DNA of 41,207 nt from Thiohalobacter sp. (GCA_026984515.1 JALSRZ010000134.1:1-41207), one strand, 5' to 3'. Shown: positions 16,556-25,486, counted from the first letter of the stretch. Made by a program: numbers and translations. Notes: generated by a model not told the origin, from the letters alone.

Positions 16556-16762
16556 TACCAAGACCGAATAATAAACAAGTTTTGAAACAGTGTTGCGGTA
16601 GATGCTTTTCGAAAACGGTGTTGGAGGAGTTAATTTATAATAAACGTTGACAGGTAGAGAGAACTTCACAGCGTATCGTTACAACAACAAGGCTCACAGG
16701 ACCACAAAAGCTATAATAATTGAAAGAGCCCATTCCGACCCGCCATTTTGGCGGGTTTTTTT
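16556..16762 (+). ncRNA. Putative sigma-54-dependent small RNA (~207 nt)
   Basis: The interval from the predicted sigma-54 start to a strong intrinsic terminator has no credible coding capacity. The longest ATG frame I see is 12 codons (16602–16640, weak ribosome site). The sequence is AT-rich against GC-rich flanks. It contains two AANAANAA stretches (within 16570–16580 and 16682–16690), which in Pseudomonas CrcZ-type RNAs bind Hfq/Crc. It also has a self-complementary TTTTCGAAAA near 16606–16615. It has too few GGA motifs for a CsrB/RsmY-type RNA. Alternatives are an untranslated leader that terminates early, or a very small peptide gene. The existence of a transcript is inferred from the promoter and terminator only. 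Confidence 0.5.
16739..16762 (+). terminator. Rho-independent terminator of the putative small RNA
   Basis: CCCGCCA (16739–16745), loop TTT, TGGCGGG (16749–16755), then seven T to 16762. It lies 404 bp beyond the DUF389 stop, too far to be an ordinary terminator for that gene. Confidence 0.88.
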
Positions 16763-16852
16763 ATGCCGGTCTACACTGCTGTCGCGTTAACCCGCCAACC
16801 ACGTGACCGAAATATAAGCGGCAGATACGTTTTGAGCCAGGTCGGGCAGCCC

Positions 16853-16984
16853 GGACATGGAACCGGTATCACCCGGTCAGGACCGTCTGCCGCAGGGATG
16901 CGGCAGTCGAGCGGCCAGGGATGGCAGGTTCTGCGTGTCCTGACCGGGTGATACCGGTTCCATGTCCTCACCTGCAGGCTCGCT
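16853..16984. repeat. REP/BIME-like inverted repeat, copy 2
   Basis: Two perfect 31-bp arms, 16853–16883 and 16937–16967, in inverted orientation around a 53-bp spacer. Just inside the left arm is a perfect small hairpin CTGCCGCA-ggga-TGCGGCAG (16887–16906). Outside the right arm, 16968–16984 matches the flank of copy 1 at 7140–7156. The element starts 29 bp below the ubiB stop, so it lies in the 3' region of the ubi operon. The double-arm structure resembles a bacterial interspersed mosaic element. The remaining gap bases (16763–16852, 16985–17013) show nothing further. Confidence 0.8.
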
Positions 16985-17013
16985 CCAACGTTAACGGGAC
17001 AGCAGTGGCCGGT

Positions 17014-18663
17014 CTATTCATCGGTCCAGGCATAGACCAGGAAAAAAACAGCCAGCCCGCCCAGCACCCAGCTGAGCATCGGTGCCCCGCCCCACATGGC
17101 CGGGGTATAACCGTCCAGGCCGAAGATGACGGAAGCGCTGATCAACAGTGCGCCGCCGACGATGGCGGCCAGCGAGCGCTGGCTGGAACGGCGCATCTGT
17201 TCCCGCAGTTTTTCCAGCTCACGGGATTCCCACTGGATCCGCAGTTTTCCTTCCGTTGCCTGCTGCAGAGTGCGGTGCACCAGCTGGGGTATCTCAGGCA
17301 GCTGTTCACTCCATTCCGGCAGGCTGCGGCCCATGCGACCAATGAACGCGCGTGCGCCGACCTGCTCGCTGACCCAGCGCTCCAGGAACGGCTTTGCCGT
17401 CTGCCACAGGTCAAGGTCCGGGTACAGCTGGCGCCCCAGGCCTTCGATGTTGAGCAGCGTCTTTTGCAGCAGTACCAGCTGTGGCTGGATTTCCATGTTG
17501 AAGCGGCGTGCGGTCTGGAACAGGCGCAGCAGCAGTTGCCCGAAGGAGATCTCCTTCAACGGGCGTTCGAAGATGGGTTCGCAGACCGAGCGAATGGCAG
17601 ATTCGAATTCATCGATACGCGTGCCTTGCGGGACCCATTCGGATTCGACGTGCAGTTCTGCCACACGGTGGTAATCACGACGAAAAAAGGCCAGGAAGTT
17701 CTCCGCCAGGTAGCGCTGGTCGCCGGGACTCAGGGTGCCCATAATGCCGAAGTCGACCGCCATGTAGCGGCCATCGGCAGAGACAAAGATATTGCCGGGG
17801 TGCATGTCAGCGTGGAAAAAGTTGTGCTGGAATACCTGGGTGAAAAAGATTTCCACGCCGCGTTCGGACAGCGACTTCAGGTCGATACCACTGCGCCGCA
17901 AGGCCTCGATGTCATTGACCGGAACGCCGTAGATGCGTTCCATGGTCATGACGTTGCGCCGGCAATAGGGCCAGTATACTTCCGGCACATACAGCAGGCC
18001 GGAAGCGCTGAAGTTTCTGCGCAGCTGTGAGGCATTACCGGCCTCACGCAACAGGTCCAGTTCCTCGCACAGCGTCTTCTCGAATTCGGCCACCACTTCC
18101 CCCGGGCGCAGGCGACGACCGTCACGCCAGTATCGCTCCGCGAGGCCGGCAATGTAGTGCAACAGGCTCACGTCGCGCGCAATGACTTTCTCCACGCCCG
18201 GTCGCAGGACCTTTACCACGACGTCTTCCCCACTCTTCAGCGTAGCGGCGTGCACCTGTGCGATGGATGCGGAAGCGAGCGGTTGTGCGTCAAAACGGTG
18301 GAACAGTTCACTGACCGGCTGCTGGAAGGCACGCTCGATGATCTGCTGTGCGTGTTCACCGGCAAAAGGCGGCACGCGGTCCTGCAGTTTGGCGAGTTCG
18401 CGGGCAATGTCATCGGGCAGCAGATCCTGGCGGGTGGAAAGGATCTGGCCGAACTTGATGAAAATCGGGCCGAGGTCTTCCAGGCTCCTGCGAATACGGA
18501 CTGCGCGTGGTGTTTTGCGTACGTACCAGTGCCAGGGCGCGAGGTAGCCCAGAAAACGGACGGGTCGGAACAGGTGGGTTGCAAGGACGACTTCGTCCAG
18601 GCCATTACGCACCAGTACCCAGTTGATATGCAGCAGGCGCAGCAGTTGGGCGGGCCGAATCAT
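17014..18663 (-). CDS. ubiB: Ubiquinone biosynthesis accessory kinase-like protein UbiB
   Basis: 549 residues, against 546 in E. coli. Signature features of the UbiB/ABC1/ADCK family are the KFGQ motif (70–73) with [11 protein letters not shown], the nucleotide-loop region [11 protein letters not shown]…[17 protein letters not shown] (about 283–290) and AVDFGIMG (about 300–307). Two C-terminal membrane helices follow (about 497–520 and 525–546). The protein is an unorthodox ATPase needed for coenzyme Q synthesis at the inner membrane. Its ATG overlaps the ubiJ stop by 4 bp. Order ubiE–ubiJ–ubiB is the classical operon. A REP-like element lies downstream. Confidence 0.96.
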   Translation of the reverse strand: MIRPAQLLRLLHINWVLVRNGLDEVVLATHLFRPVRFLGYLAPWHWYVRKTPRAVRIRRSLEDLGPIFIKFGQILSTRQDLLPDDIARELAKLQDRVPPFAGEHAQQIIERAFQQPVSELFHRFDAQPLASASIAQVHAATLKSGEDVVVKVLRPGVEKVIARDVSLLHYIAGLAERYWRDGRRLRPGEVVAEFEKTLCEELDLLREAGNASQLRRNFSASGLLYVPEVYWPYCRRNVMTMERIYGVPVNDIEALRRSGIDLKSLSERGVEIFFTQVFQHNFFHADMHPGNIFVSADGRYMAVDFGIMGTLSPGDQRYLAENFLAFFRRDYHRVAELHVESEWVPQGTRIDEFESAIRSVCEPIFERPLKEISFGQLLLRLFQTARRFNMEIQPQLVLLQKTLLNIEGLGRQLYPDLDLWQTAKPFLERWVSEQVGARAFIGRMGRSLPEWSEQLPEIPQLVHRTLQQATEGKLRIQWESRELEKLREQMRRSSQRSLAAIVGGALLISASVIFGLDGYTPAMWGGAPMLSWVLGGLAVFFLVYAWTDE

Positions 18664-19277
18664 GCGCTGCTATCGCTGTATTGTTGCAAACGACGGATGC
18701 GCGCCGCCAGGCGATCGGCGTCCGCGCGCAACCGGTCTACGTCTTCGAGAAAGTAGCCGGTTTCGACACGGGTCGGTAACAGGCGTGCTTCTTCCTGCAG
18801 GTATTCGGACAGGTCCTGTTGCAGGGTGTCGCGGCTATGCTCCAGCCATTGCCGGGTGTTGCGCACCAGCTTGCCGGCCTGGTGTGCGATCACATCCCCG
18901 GTAACGCGGGAAAGCATTTCTTCCCAGTCCAGGTCAACCGCTGACAGCAACTCCTGGAACTGCTGCCCGGTCTCCGTGTCTCCCTGTATATCCACGATGC
19001 CTGCGAACAGCACATCTTCCCTGGACTCCAGCGCCAGCCTGGCGAAGCCAAACGGTGAACCGCGCAGCCGGGTATCCGCTTCGCCCTCGTAACGGGAGCT
19101 GACCAGTATCCCCGTGGCGTCCGGCATGAAGTACAGCGACAGGTCGAGCCCGGTAATTTCTACCGCGATGACCTTGCCATCCAGGGTGGCATAACGTCGC
19201 AGCGCATCCGGGTCCTGCTTCAGGTAAAGGTCCAGTGCGGATTCCAGTGCGGCGGCCAGTGTCGAAGCGGGGGTCAA
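18660..19277 (-). CDS. ubiJ: Ubiquinone biosynthesis accessory factor UbiJ (SCP2 domain)
   Basis: No ATG fits; TTG at 19277 gives 205 residues whose opening ([19 protein letters not shown]) aligns in position and pattern with the E. coli UbiJ start, 23 bp after the ubiE stop. An SCP2 lipid-binding domain (about 10–110) contains [20 protein letters not shown] and a GSPFGFARL segment. The rest is a charged helical tail (about 130–205), probably coiled coil, ending in [10 protein letters not shown]. UbiJ works with UbiK as a scaffold of the ubiquinone synthesis complex, presenting the lipid intermediate. The open frame continues upstream through ubiE in another register, which is not coding. Confidence 0.87.
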   Translation of the reverse strand: MTPASTLAAALESALDLYLKQDPDALRRYATLDGKVIAVEITGLDLSLYFMPDATGILVSSRYEGEADTRLRGSPFGFARLALESREDVLFAGIVDIQGDTETGQQFQELLSAVDLDWEEMLSRVTGDVIAHQAGKLVRNTRQWLEHSRDTLQQDLSEYLQEEARLLPTRVETGYFLEDVDRLRADADRLAARIRRLQQYSDSSA

Positions 19278-19300
19278 GGGAGTATCCGGTTCAGCGCTGA

Positions 19301-20044
19301 TCAGTAGTGATAGCCACGATGCAGCGCCACGATGCCGCCACTCAGGTTGAAGTACTCGCAATCCTCGAAACCGGCGTCTTCCATCAGGCTTTTGAGTTCT
19401 TCCTGCCCCGGGTGCATGCGAATGGACTCCGCCAGGTAGCGGTAGCTGGACTCGTCTTTTGCAATCAGCCGGCCCATCAGCGGCAGTATCCGGAAGGAAT
19501 ACAGGTCGTAGAACGGTTTTATGCCGGGCATGGGCCTGGAAAATTCCAGTACCAGCAGGCGTCCGCCGGGTTTCAGTACCCGGTACATGGATTTCAGTGC
19601 CCTGGCCTTGTCGGTTACGTTGCGCAGGCCGAAGGCGATGGTGACGCAGTCGAAGCTGCTGTCGGGGAAAGGCAGGTTTTCGGCGTTGGCCTGTACATAC
19701 TGCACGTTGCCGCAAATACCGCGGTCCAGCAGGCGTGCGCGGCCGACGTTCAGCATGGCCTGGTTGATGTCCCCGACTACGACCTCGCCGTCCGCTCCGA
19801 CCAGCCGTGACAGGCGTTCCGCCAGGTCCCCGGTGCCGCCGGCCAGGTCGAGTATTTTCTGACCACGACGTACTCCGCTCAGCTCGACGGCAAAGCGTTT
19901 CCACAGGCGATGGATACCGAACGACATGACATCGTTCATCAGGTCATAGTTGTCGGCCACCGAGTCAAACACGCCACCTACGCGACGTTGTTTTTCCTTC
20001 CAGGCAACCTGTTCAAAGCCGAAATGCGTAGTGCGGTCATTCAT
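19301..20044 (-). CDS. ubiE: Demethylmenaquinone/2-methoxy-6-polyprenyl-1,4-benzoquinol methyltransferase UbiE
   Basis: 247 residues; E. coli UbiE is 251. The N-terminal [38 protein letters not shown] segment is diagnostic. The SAM motif is [12 protein letters not shown] (about 64–75), with later [14 protein letters not shown] and [12 protein letters not shown]. The enzyme performs the C-methylation step of ubiquinone synthesis, and of menaquinone synthesis where that is made. The start overlaps the end of the DUF971 gene by 1 bp, suggesting one transcript. Confidence 0.97.
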   Translation of the reverse strand: MNDRTTHFGFEQVAWKEKQRRVGGVFDSVADNYDLMNDVMSFGIHRLWKRFAVELSGVRRGQKILDLAGGTGDLAERLSRLVGADGEVVVGDINQAMLNVGRARLLDRGICGNVQYVQANAENLPFPDSSFDCVTIAFGLRNVTDKARALKSMYRVLKPGGRLLVLEFSRPMPGIKPFYDLYSFRILPLMGRLIAKDESSYRYLAESIRMHPGQEELKSLMEDAGFEDCEYFNLSGGIVALHRGYHY

Positions 20045-20430
20045 CAGGGCAGGGTCTTGTTGCCGAAAGCGGAGTGCGGCACGCCGGCTGCTTTCAGCCG
20101 GTCGAGATAGTCCTGCCAGTTTTTGTCCCGGTTGACGCCCAGCCTGTAGAGCGTATCCCAGGAGTAGATGCCGGTGTTGTGGTCGTCATCGAAGTAAATC
20201 TGGATGGCGTAGTTGCCGACCGGTTCGATGGACTTGATGTTGACGTCTTCCTTGTCCACCTGCAGTACGCCCTCCCCCGGCCCGTGTCCCTGCACTTCTG
20301 CCGAGGGTGAATACACGCGCAGATATTCGCAGCTCATTTCAAACTGTGCACCATCGTCAAACTTGATCTCCAGGGTCCTGGACTTCTGGTGCAGGTTGAC
20401 TTCGGTGGGGTGTGGGTGTGTTTCTGCCAT
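20044..20430 (-). CDS. DUF971 (gamma-butyrobetaine hydroxylase-like N-terminal domain) protein
   Basis: 128 residues, a single DUF971 domain: [16 protein letters not shown] (about 12–27), [50 protein letters not shown] (about 66–99). The same small fold is fused to eukaryotic gamma-butyrobetaine hydroxylase, and free-standing bacterial members have been linked to iron–sulfur or metal handling without firm proof. It commonly sits between hslU and ubiE in gammaproteobacteria, as here. Confidence 0.88.
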   Translation of the reverse strand: MAETHPHPTEVNLHQKSRTLEIKFDDGAQFEMSCEYLRVYSPSAEVQGHGPGEGVLQVDKEDVNIKSIEPVGNYAIQIYFDDDHNTGIYSWDTLYRLGVNRDKNWQDYLDRLKAAGVPHSAFGNKTLP

Positions 20431-20451
20431 GTCAAACCTCGCTGGCGTTAC

Positions 20452-20471
20452 AGGGCCTGTTAACAGGCCCT
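20452..20471. repeat. 20-bp perfect palindrome at the hslU stop codon
   Basis: AGGGCCTGTTAACAGGCCCT reads the same on both strands and overlaps the hslU TAG. In the minus-strand RNA it folds to an 8-bp stem with a UUAA loop directly after hslU. No U-tract follows, so it is not a standard intrinsic terminator. An RNA-stability or partial-attenuation role before the DUF971 gene is plausible. Confidence 0.55.
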
Positions 20472-21807
20472 AGAGTATGTATCGGCTCAGGTCTTCATCC
20501 CGGGCCAGATCGGTCAATTGTGCATCCACGTAGTCAGCGTCGACGGTCACGCGTGCACCGGGTTGGTCCGCGGCTGAAAAGGACACCTGCTCCAGTAACC
20601 GCTCGATGACGGTGTGCAGGCGCCGTGCGCCGATGTTTTCCGTACGTTCGTTGATTTCCCACGCAATGGTGGCAATCCGTTCGATACCCTCCGCGGTGAA
20701 CTCGAGTTGCAGGCCCTCGGTATTCATCAGCGCGCTGTACTGTTCGGTCAGGGAGCCGTCCGGTTCGGTAAGGATGCGCACGAACTCCCGGGCGCCCAGC
20801 GCCTGCAGTTCGACCCGGATCGGCATGCGGCCCTGCAGCTCGGGGATCAGGTCGGAGGGTTTCGACATGTGGAATGCGCCGGAGGCGATAAACAGGATGT
20901 GGTCGGTTTTCACCAGGCCGTGCTTGGTGGTCACCGTGCTGCCTTCCACCAGCGGCAACAGGTCGCGCTGCACCCCCTCGCGGGACACGCCCGGGCTGCC
21001 GCCCTGGTCGCTGCGCTGGGTGACCTTGTCGATTTCATCGATGAACACGATGCCGTTCTGTTCCACCTTGTGCAGGGCGCTGAGTTTCAGTTCTTCCTCG
21101 TTGATCATTTTGCCGGCTTCTTCGTCACTCAGTACCTTGAAGGCGTCGGCGACACGCAGTTTGCGCTGCTTTGTACGGTTGCTGCCGAAATTCTGGAACA
21201 TGCCCTGCAGCTGGCTGGTCATTTCCTCCATGCCGGGCGGCGCCATGATTTCCACACCAACCGGTGTAGCGGAAATCTCCACCTCGATTTCCCGGTCGTC
21301 CAGCCGCCCTTCGCGCAGCATCTTGCGAAATTTCTGCCGCGTGTCACTGTTATCGGGTTCTTCCGTTGCAGCGTCAAAACCCGTGTTGCGTGCACGCGGC
21401 AGCAATGCGTCCAGGATGCGCTCTTCAGCGGCATCCTCGGCGCGATGCCGTACCCGCGCCATTTCCTCTTCGCGCGTGATCTTGATTCCGACGTCCATCA
21501 GGTCGCGGATGATGGATTCCACGTCGCGGCCGACATAGCCGACCTCTGTAAACTTGGTGGCTTCGACCTTGATGAAAGGAGCGTTGGCCAGCCGTGCCAG
21601 CCGTCGTGCAATTTCGGTCTTGCCGACCCCGGTCGGTCCGATCATGAGGATATTCTTGGGCGTGATCTCGCTGCGCAGCGGTTCGTCCACCTGTTGCCGG
21701 CGCCAGCGGTTGCGCAGGGCGATGGCAACGGCGCGCTTGGCGTCGTCCTGGCCGATGATGTGTTTGTCCAGTTCCTGGACAATTTCGCGTGGGGTCATTT
21801 CGGACAT
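20470..21807 (-). CDS. hslU: ATP-dependent protease ATPase subunit HslU (ClpY)
   Basis: 445 residues, against 443 in E. coli. N-terminal [34 protein letters not shown] is diagnostic. Walker A is GPTGVGKTE (about 53–61), Walker B is [12 protein letters not shown] (about 247–258), and an intermediate domain lies between (about 110–235). The protein ends LSRYIL, the tail that inserts into HslV to activate it. It unfolds substrates for the HslV peptidase in the cytoplasm, often under heat stress. It follows hslV by 17 bp. Confidence 0.98.
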   Translation of the reverse strand: MSEMTPREIVQELDKHIIGQDDAKRAVAIALRNRWRRQQVDEPLRSEITPKNILMIGPTGVGKTEIARRLARLANAPFIKVEATKFTEVGYVGRDVESIIRDLMDVGIKITREEEMARVRHRAEDAAEERILDALLPRARNTGFDAATEEPDNSDTRQKFRKMLREGRLDDREIEVEISATPVGVEIMAPPGMEEMTSQLQGMFQNFGSNRTKQRKLRVADAFKVLSDEEAGKMINEEELKLSALHKVEQNGIVFIDEIDKVTQRSDQGGSPGVSREGVQRDLLPLVEGSTVTTKHGLVKTDHILFIASGAFHMSKPSDLIPELQGRMPIRVELQALGAREFVRILTEPDGSLTEQYSALMNTEGLQLEFTAEGIERIATIAWEINERTENIGARRLHTVIERLLEQVSFSAADQPGARVTVDADYVDAQLTDLARDEDLSRYIL

Positions 21808-21824
21808 AGGGGTATTTCAGTGCA

Positions 21825-22364
21825 TCAGCACTCGAGCTCTTCCAGGGTCAGGTTGTGGTTGGTATAGACGCACACACTGGCGGCGATCTCCAGGCCCTTC
21901 TCGACGATGCTGCGTGCATCCAGTTCGGTCGTATCCAGCATGGCGCGTGCTGCCGACTGTGCGAACGGCCCACCGGAGCCGATGGCCATCAGGCTGTCTT
22001 CCGGTTCGATGACGTCGCCGTTGCCGGTAATGATCAGGGAGCTTATCCGGTCGGCAACCACCAGCAGGGCTTCCAGGCGGCGCAACATGCGGTCGGTCCG
22101 CCAGTCCTTGGCCAGTTCCACGGCGGAGCGGACCAGGTGCCCCTGGTGTTTTTCCAGCTTGGCTTCGAACCGCTCGAACAGGGTGAAGGCGTCAGCGGTA
22201 CCGCCGGCAAACCCGGCCAGCACCTTGCCGTGGTACAGCGTACGCACCTTGCGCGCATTGCCCTTCATAATGGTATTGCCCATGGACACCTGCCCGTCTC
22301 CGCCGACCACGACACGGCCGTTACGGCGTACGGAAAGAATGGTTGTTCCACGATACTGTTCCAC
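21825..22364 (-). CDS. hslV: ATP-dependent protease peptidase subunit HslV (ClpQ)
   Basis: A GTG at 22364 with AGGA 6 nt ahead gives 179 residues beginning [14 protein letters not shown]; longer frames lack a ribosome site. The proteolytic threonine must be exposed after Gly6, so a six-residue propeptide is removed; E. coli has only Met, but similar short propeptides are normal in some proteobacteria. The core has [42 protein letters not shown], and [17 protein letters not shown]. Twelve HslV subunits form the peptidase chamber that works with HslU. Confidence 0.96.
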   Translation of the reverse strand: MEQYRGTTILSVRRNGRVVVGGDGQVSMGNTIMKGNARKVRTLYHGKVLAGFAGGTADAFTLFERFEAKLEKHQGHLVRSAVELAKDWRTDRMLRRLEALLVVADRISSLIITGNGDVIEPEDSLMAIGSGGPFAQSAARAMLDTTELDARSIVEKGLEIAASVCVYTNHNLTLEELEC

Positions 22365-22383
22365 ACCAGGTCCTGAATCTGCT

Positions 22384-22410
22384 TCGGGGGGGCCGAAATT
22401 GTACACCAAG
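22384..22410 (-). promoter_or_regulatory. Possible heat-shock (sigma-32-like) promoter of hslVU
   Basis: The minus strand reads CTTGGTG, an 11-nt gap, then seven C followed by GA, a loose match to CTTGAAA-N11-16-CCCCAT. It is correctly placed about 20 nt ahead of the hslV GTG, giving a very short leader. The homopolymeric C run makes a chance match quite possible. Confidence 0.3.
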
Positions 22411-22451
22411 TGCGCGGCCGGGTTCAGGCCAATAGCGGAATCCTGCAGCAG

Positions 22452-23363
22452 TCAGGTGTTTTTTCCGGATTTGCGCGCGCGCGGGTGGGCCTGGTCGTAG
22501 ACCTCGGCGAGGTGCTGGAAGTCGAGGTGGGTATATACCTGTGTGGTGGCGAGGTTGGCGTGTCCCAGTAATTCCTGCACGGCACGCAGGTCGCCGCTGG
22601 ATTCCAGCATGTGGGTGGCGAAGGAGTGGCGCAGGGCGTGCGGGTGCAGGCGGCTGTCCAGGCCATGGCGCAGTGCCCAGCGGCGCATGCGCTGCTGCAC
22701 ACTGCGGGCGCTGAGGCGCGTGCCGCTGCGATTGATAAAAAGTGCCGACTCGCCCTCGGCGCAGTGTAGCGCACGGGTTGTTAGCCAGCGCGCGAGTACC
22801 TCGCACGCCTTGCGCCCTACCGGGACAATGCGGGTTTTGCGACCCTTGCCCAGTACCCTCGCCTCGCCCTGCCGCAGGTCGAATTGCTGCAGGTCCAGGT
22901 TCACCAGTTCGGCCAGGCGCAGTCCGGAGGAATACATCAGCTCCATGATGGCCAGGTCGCGCTGTGACAGCCAGTCATCCGGCCGGCTGTCCAGCAGGCG
23001 CTGGATACGGTCCACGTCCAGGCTGTGCGGCAGTTTATGCGGGGTCCTGGGGGCGCGGATGTCCTGGGCCGGGTTGTGATCCAGGACCTTCTGTCGGATC
23101 AGGTAGCGGCAGAAGCTGCGCAGCGCCGACAGTTTGCGCTGGATGCTGCGGCCACTCAGCCCCTGCCGGTGTACCCGGGCGGCATAGTTGCGTACCTGCT
23201 GCGGGTGCAGTTGTTGCCAGTGTGAAAGGCCCTGTTCATCACAGAAGCGGGTAACGCCAAGCAGGTCACGGCGGTAATTGCCCAGGGTATGGGGAGACAG
23301 TTGCCGTTCGTCACGCAGGTGGTGTTCGAATGCGGTCAGCTGTGCCAGCGCGTCAGTGTGCAC
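22452..23363 (-). CDS. xerC: Site-specific tyrosine recombinase XerC
   Basis: A GTG start at 23363, 3 bp after the DUF484 stop; 303 residues. A SAM-like N-terminal DNA-binding domain (about 5–90) precedes the catalytic domain. Conserved residues are the Arg in YSSGLRLAELVNL, the His/Arg pair in HPHALRHSFATHML, the His in LLGHANLATTQVYTHLD, and the tyrosine in VYTHL. XerC with XerD resolves chromosome dimers at dif. The order dapF–DUF484–xerC is conserved in gammaproteobacteria. Confidence 0.95.
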   Translation of the reverse strand: MHTDALAQLTAFEHHLRDERQLSPHTLGNYRRDLLGVTRFCDEQGLSHWQQLHPQQVRNYAARVHRQGLSGRSIQRKLSALRSFCRYLIRQKVLDHNPAQDIRAPRTPHKLPHSLDVDRIQRLLDSRPDDWLSQRDLAIMELMYSSGLRLAELVNLDLQQFDLRQGEARVLGKGRKTRIVPVGRKACEVLARWLTTRALHCAEGESALFINRSGTRLSARSVQQRMRRWALRHGLDSRLHPHALRHSFATHMLESSGDLRAVQELLGHANLATTQVYTHLDFQHLAEVYDQAHPRARKSGKNT

Positions 23364-23366
23364 GAC

Positions 23367-24071
23367 TCAGGGCTGGCGGTGTTTTTCCAGCAGGCACGCC
23401 AGCAGTGCGCCGAGGTGACTGAGAAACAGTGTGCCCATGCCGGAACTGAAGCGGTTTACCTCGCGACTGCCGATGGCAAGCAGGCCTTTATCGGCGCGTG
23501 TGCCGAGCGGGATGACCGCGGCCGATTCAATCGCAGCCGCCTGGTCATGGAAAAGAAAGTCCAGCTGATCCTGGCGGAGGCGGCCGCACTGTGGCCTGTC
23601 CTCAGAGAACGGGCCGGGAAACAGGGCTTTCAGCGCGTCATCGACGACCAGGTCTGCTGCGCCGGTCTCGCGCTGGCGGACTTCGTCCAGCCCGGGCAGG
23701 CGCAGGGTGATGGTGTCGGCGCTGAACTCGTTGCGCAGGTGGTTTTCCAGACTGTCCAGCAAATCCGTCAGTGAGCTGGTGCGCAGCAGGTCCAGGGTCA
23801 TCTGGTGCATGCGCTCGTTGAGCCGGTCGTTGTCGCGCGCCACATCGACCAGTTCCAGTAAGCGGGTCTTGATATCCTGGTTCTGTTCGCGCAATACCTG
23901 GACCTGGCGCTCGATCAGCGAGGTGGCGGAGCCACTCGAATGATTCAGCTGAAGGGTGGAGAGCAGTTCGGGACGTTCAGTGAAAAAGCGGGGGTGTTGT
24001 TTCAGAAAGGCGGTGACCTGTTCGGCATCGGGTTCGTTGACCCGGGTTTCAGCACTGGCTGTCGTGGTCAT
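23367..24071 (-). CDS. DUF484 (GAF-like) family protein, YigA-like
   Basis: 234 residues. The N-terminus EQVTAFLKQHPRFFTERPELLSTLQLNHSSGSATSLIERQVQVLREQN (about 18–65) is the family hallmark and runs into a helical, probably coiled-coil segment (about 55–100). The rest resembles a GAF domain (about 105–230), with VIPLGTRADKGLLAIGSREVNRFSSGMGTLFLSHLGALL. Function is unknown. It always travels between dapF and xerC. The stop of this gene is just ahead of xerC and its start overlaps the dapF stop by 4 bp. Confidence 0.88.
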   Translation of the reverse strand: MTTTASAETRVNEPDAEQVTAFLKQHPRFFTERPELLSTLQLNHSSGSATSLIERQVQVLREQNQDIKTRLLELVDVARDNDRLNERMHQMTLDLLRTSSLTDLLDSLENHLRNEFSADTITLRLPGLDEVRQRETGAADLVVDDALKALFPGPFSEDRPQCGRLRQDQLDFLFHDQAAAIESAAVIPLGTRADKGLLAIGSREVNRFSSGMGTLFLSHLGALLACLLEKHRQP

Positions 24072-24898
24072 ATGCGTATCTTCCCATCAAATACAAAGGT
24101 GGCAGGTCCTGTCATCAGTACCGGTTGATTTTCGCCCGCCCAGCTTACCACAAGATCACCACCACGTAGTTCCACATCCACGGTTTCGTCCAGCTTGTGC
24201 TGTATCCTGCCCACCACCACTGCAGCACAGGCCCCGGAGCCACAGGCCAGCGTTTCTCCCACGCCGCGCTCGAACACCCGCAGACGGATCCTGCCCCGGT
24301 TCACGATTTCCATAAAACCGACATTGACGTGATTGGGGAAGCGCGAATGCGACTCGATCTGTGGGCCGAGCCTGGCGATCGGTGCGGTATCCAGGTGCGG
24401 AACTTCCAGTACAGCGTGCGGGTTGCCCATGGATACTACACCGACTTCCACCGTCTCTCCGGCGGCAGACAGGGCGTACAGGGGTGCGCGCACAGTGGCT
24501 TCGAACGGGATGTCCTGCGGTTCGAGGCGCGGGAGACCCATGTCCACGGTAACGCGTTCGTCATCCTCGATGATCAGTTCAATACGGCCTGCCGTCGTCT
24601 GTACCGGGATGCGCCCGGCGTCGGTCAGACCCTTGTCACGCACAAAGCGGGCAAAACAGCGCGCGCCGTTGCCGCACTGTTCCACCTCGCGCCCGTTGGC
24701 GTTGAAAATCCGGTAGCTGAACTCCGTATCGTCCCGCTGCGGGCGTTCCACCAGCAGCAGCTGGTCAAAGCCTATGCCCAGCCGTCGGTCGGCAAGTTGA
24801 CGGACCTGGGCCGCGCTCAGGTCGACGGACTGGTTGATGGCATCGATGACCATGAAGTCATTGCCCAGGCCGTGCATTTTGCTGAAGGACAGTTCCAT
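24068..24898 (-). CDS. dapF: Diaminopimelate epimerase
   Basis: ATG at 24898 gives 276 residues (E. coli 274); an in-frame TTG nine codons upstream is less likely. Both catalytic cysteines are present: VEQCGNGARCFARFV and ETLACGSGACAAVVV. The N-terminal FSKMHGLGNDFMVIDA and GNPHAVLEV segments are standard. The enzyme converts L,L- to meso-diaminopimelate for lysine and peptidoglycan. In Pseudomonas-like genomes lysA directly precedes dapF; here two unrelated genes lie between them. Confidence 0.97.
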   Translation of the reverse strand: MELSFSKMHGLGNDFMVIDAINQSVDLSAAQVRQLADRRLGIGFDQLLLVERPQRDDTEFSYRIFNANGREVEQCGNGARCFARFVRDKGLTDAGRIPVQTTAGRIELIIEDDERVTVDMGLPRLEPQDIPFEATVRAPLYALSAAGETVEVGVVSMGNPHAVLEVPHLDTAPIARLGPQIESHSRFPNHVNVGFMEIVNRGRIRLRVFERGVGETLACGSGACAAVVVGRIQHKLDETVDVELRGGDLVVSWAGENQPVLMTGPATFVFDGKIRI

Positions 24899-24961
24899 AG
24901 CGGCAGGGTACGGGCTGGTGGGCAATTTGCAAGCGCGTCACGGGCATATCAGAATGAAGGC

Positions 24962-25486
24962 ATGACTCCAGAACCGGCCGGACAGACAAGGGATGTGCTG
25001 CGCGTGCAGGAAATTGGCCTGCCGGGACTGGAGTCCGTGCTGGCAAGGTACGGCCTGGCGTGTGAGCGGGTCGACCGGGCTGCGCCGATACCGGGCAGTT
25101 ACTGGGGAGATGAGGAGGCCGGCCTGATCGCCAACCGTCTGCTGGTGCGTGACGATACGCCGGTGCATTCCCTGCTGCACGAAGCCGGACACTTTGTCTG
25201 CATGACGCCGGAGCGCAGGGCGGGGCTGCATACCGATGCCGGTGGTGATTACGCGGAAGAAAACGGGGTGTGTTACCTGCAGATCCTGCTGGCGGACCAG
25301 CTGCCGGGCCTGGGGCGCGAGCGCATGATGCGGGATATGGACGCCTGGGGTTACAGCTTCCGGCTGGGTTCTGCCCGTGCCTGGTTCGAGCAGGATGCGG
25401 AAGACGCCTGGCAGTGGTTGCGCGACCGTAACCTGGTCGATGCATCGGGGCAGCCGACGTGGCAACTGCGTGACGGGGCCTTATAG
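24962..25486 (+). CDS. Small HEXXH-motif protein, putative zinc metallopeptidase-like
   Basis: ATG at 24962 is the only usable in-frame start; 174 residues, no signal peptide or membrane segment. The motif HSLLHEAGHFVCM places H73, E74 and H77 as a zincin-type HEXXH, and the acidic cluster GGDYAEENG (95–102) about 22 residues later could supply a third ligand and resembles gluzincin geometry. The rest has conserved-looking GSYWGDEEAGLIANRLLVRDDTPVHS and an aromatic-rich C-terminal half. I do not recognise a characterised family. The gene is divergent from dapF (63 bp) and its 3' end overlaps the methyltransferase gene by 6 bp. Metal binding or peptidase action is inferred from the motif only. 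Confidence 0.8.
   Translation: MTPEPAGQTRDVLRVQEIGLPGLESVLARYGLACERVDRAAPIPGSYWGDEEAGLIANRLLVRDDTPVHSLLHEAGHFVCMTPERRAGLHTDAGGDYAEENGVCYLQILLADQLPGLGRERMMRDMDAWGYSFRLGSARAWFEQDAEDAWQWLRDRNLVDASGQPTWQLRDGAL

Noticed and set aside
16602-16640. 12-codon ATG frame (MLFENGVGGVNL) within the putative small RNA
   Set aside because: Weak ribosome-binding site and no distinctive composition. It is kept only as an alternative explanation.
16556-16762. CsrB/RsmY-type RNA that sequesters CsrA
   Set aside because: Only two or three GGA motifs are present and not in regular hairpin loops.
19278-19904. Upstream extension of the ubiJ frame inside ubiE
   Set aside because: The extension is low-complexity Arg/Gly/Pro sequence overlapping a well-conserved UbiE; TTG at 19277 matches the family start.
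22347-22364. HslV N-terminal extension before the catalytic threonine as a defect
   Set aside because: Short HslV propeptides of this form are known in other proteobacteria, and the rest of the protein is intact.
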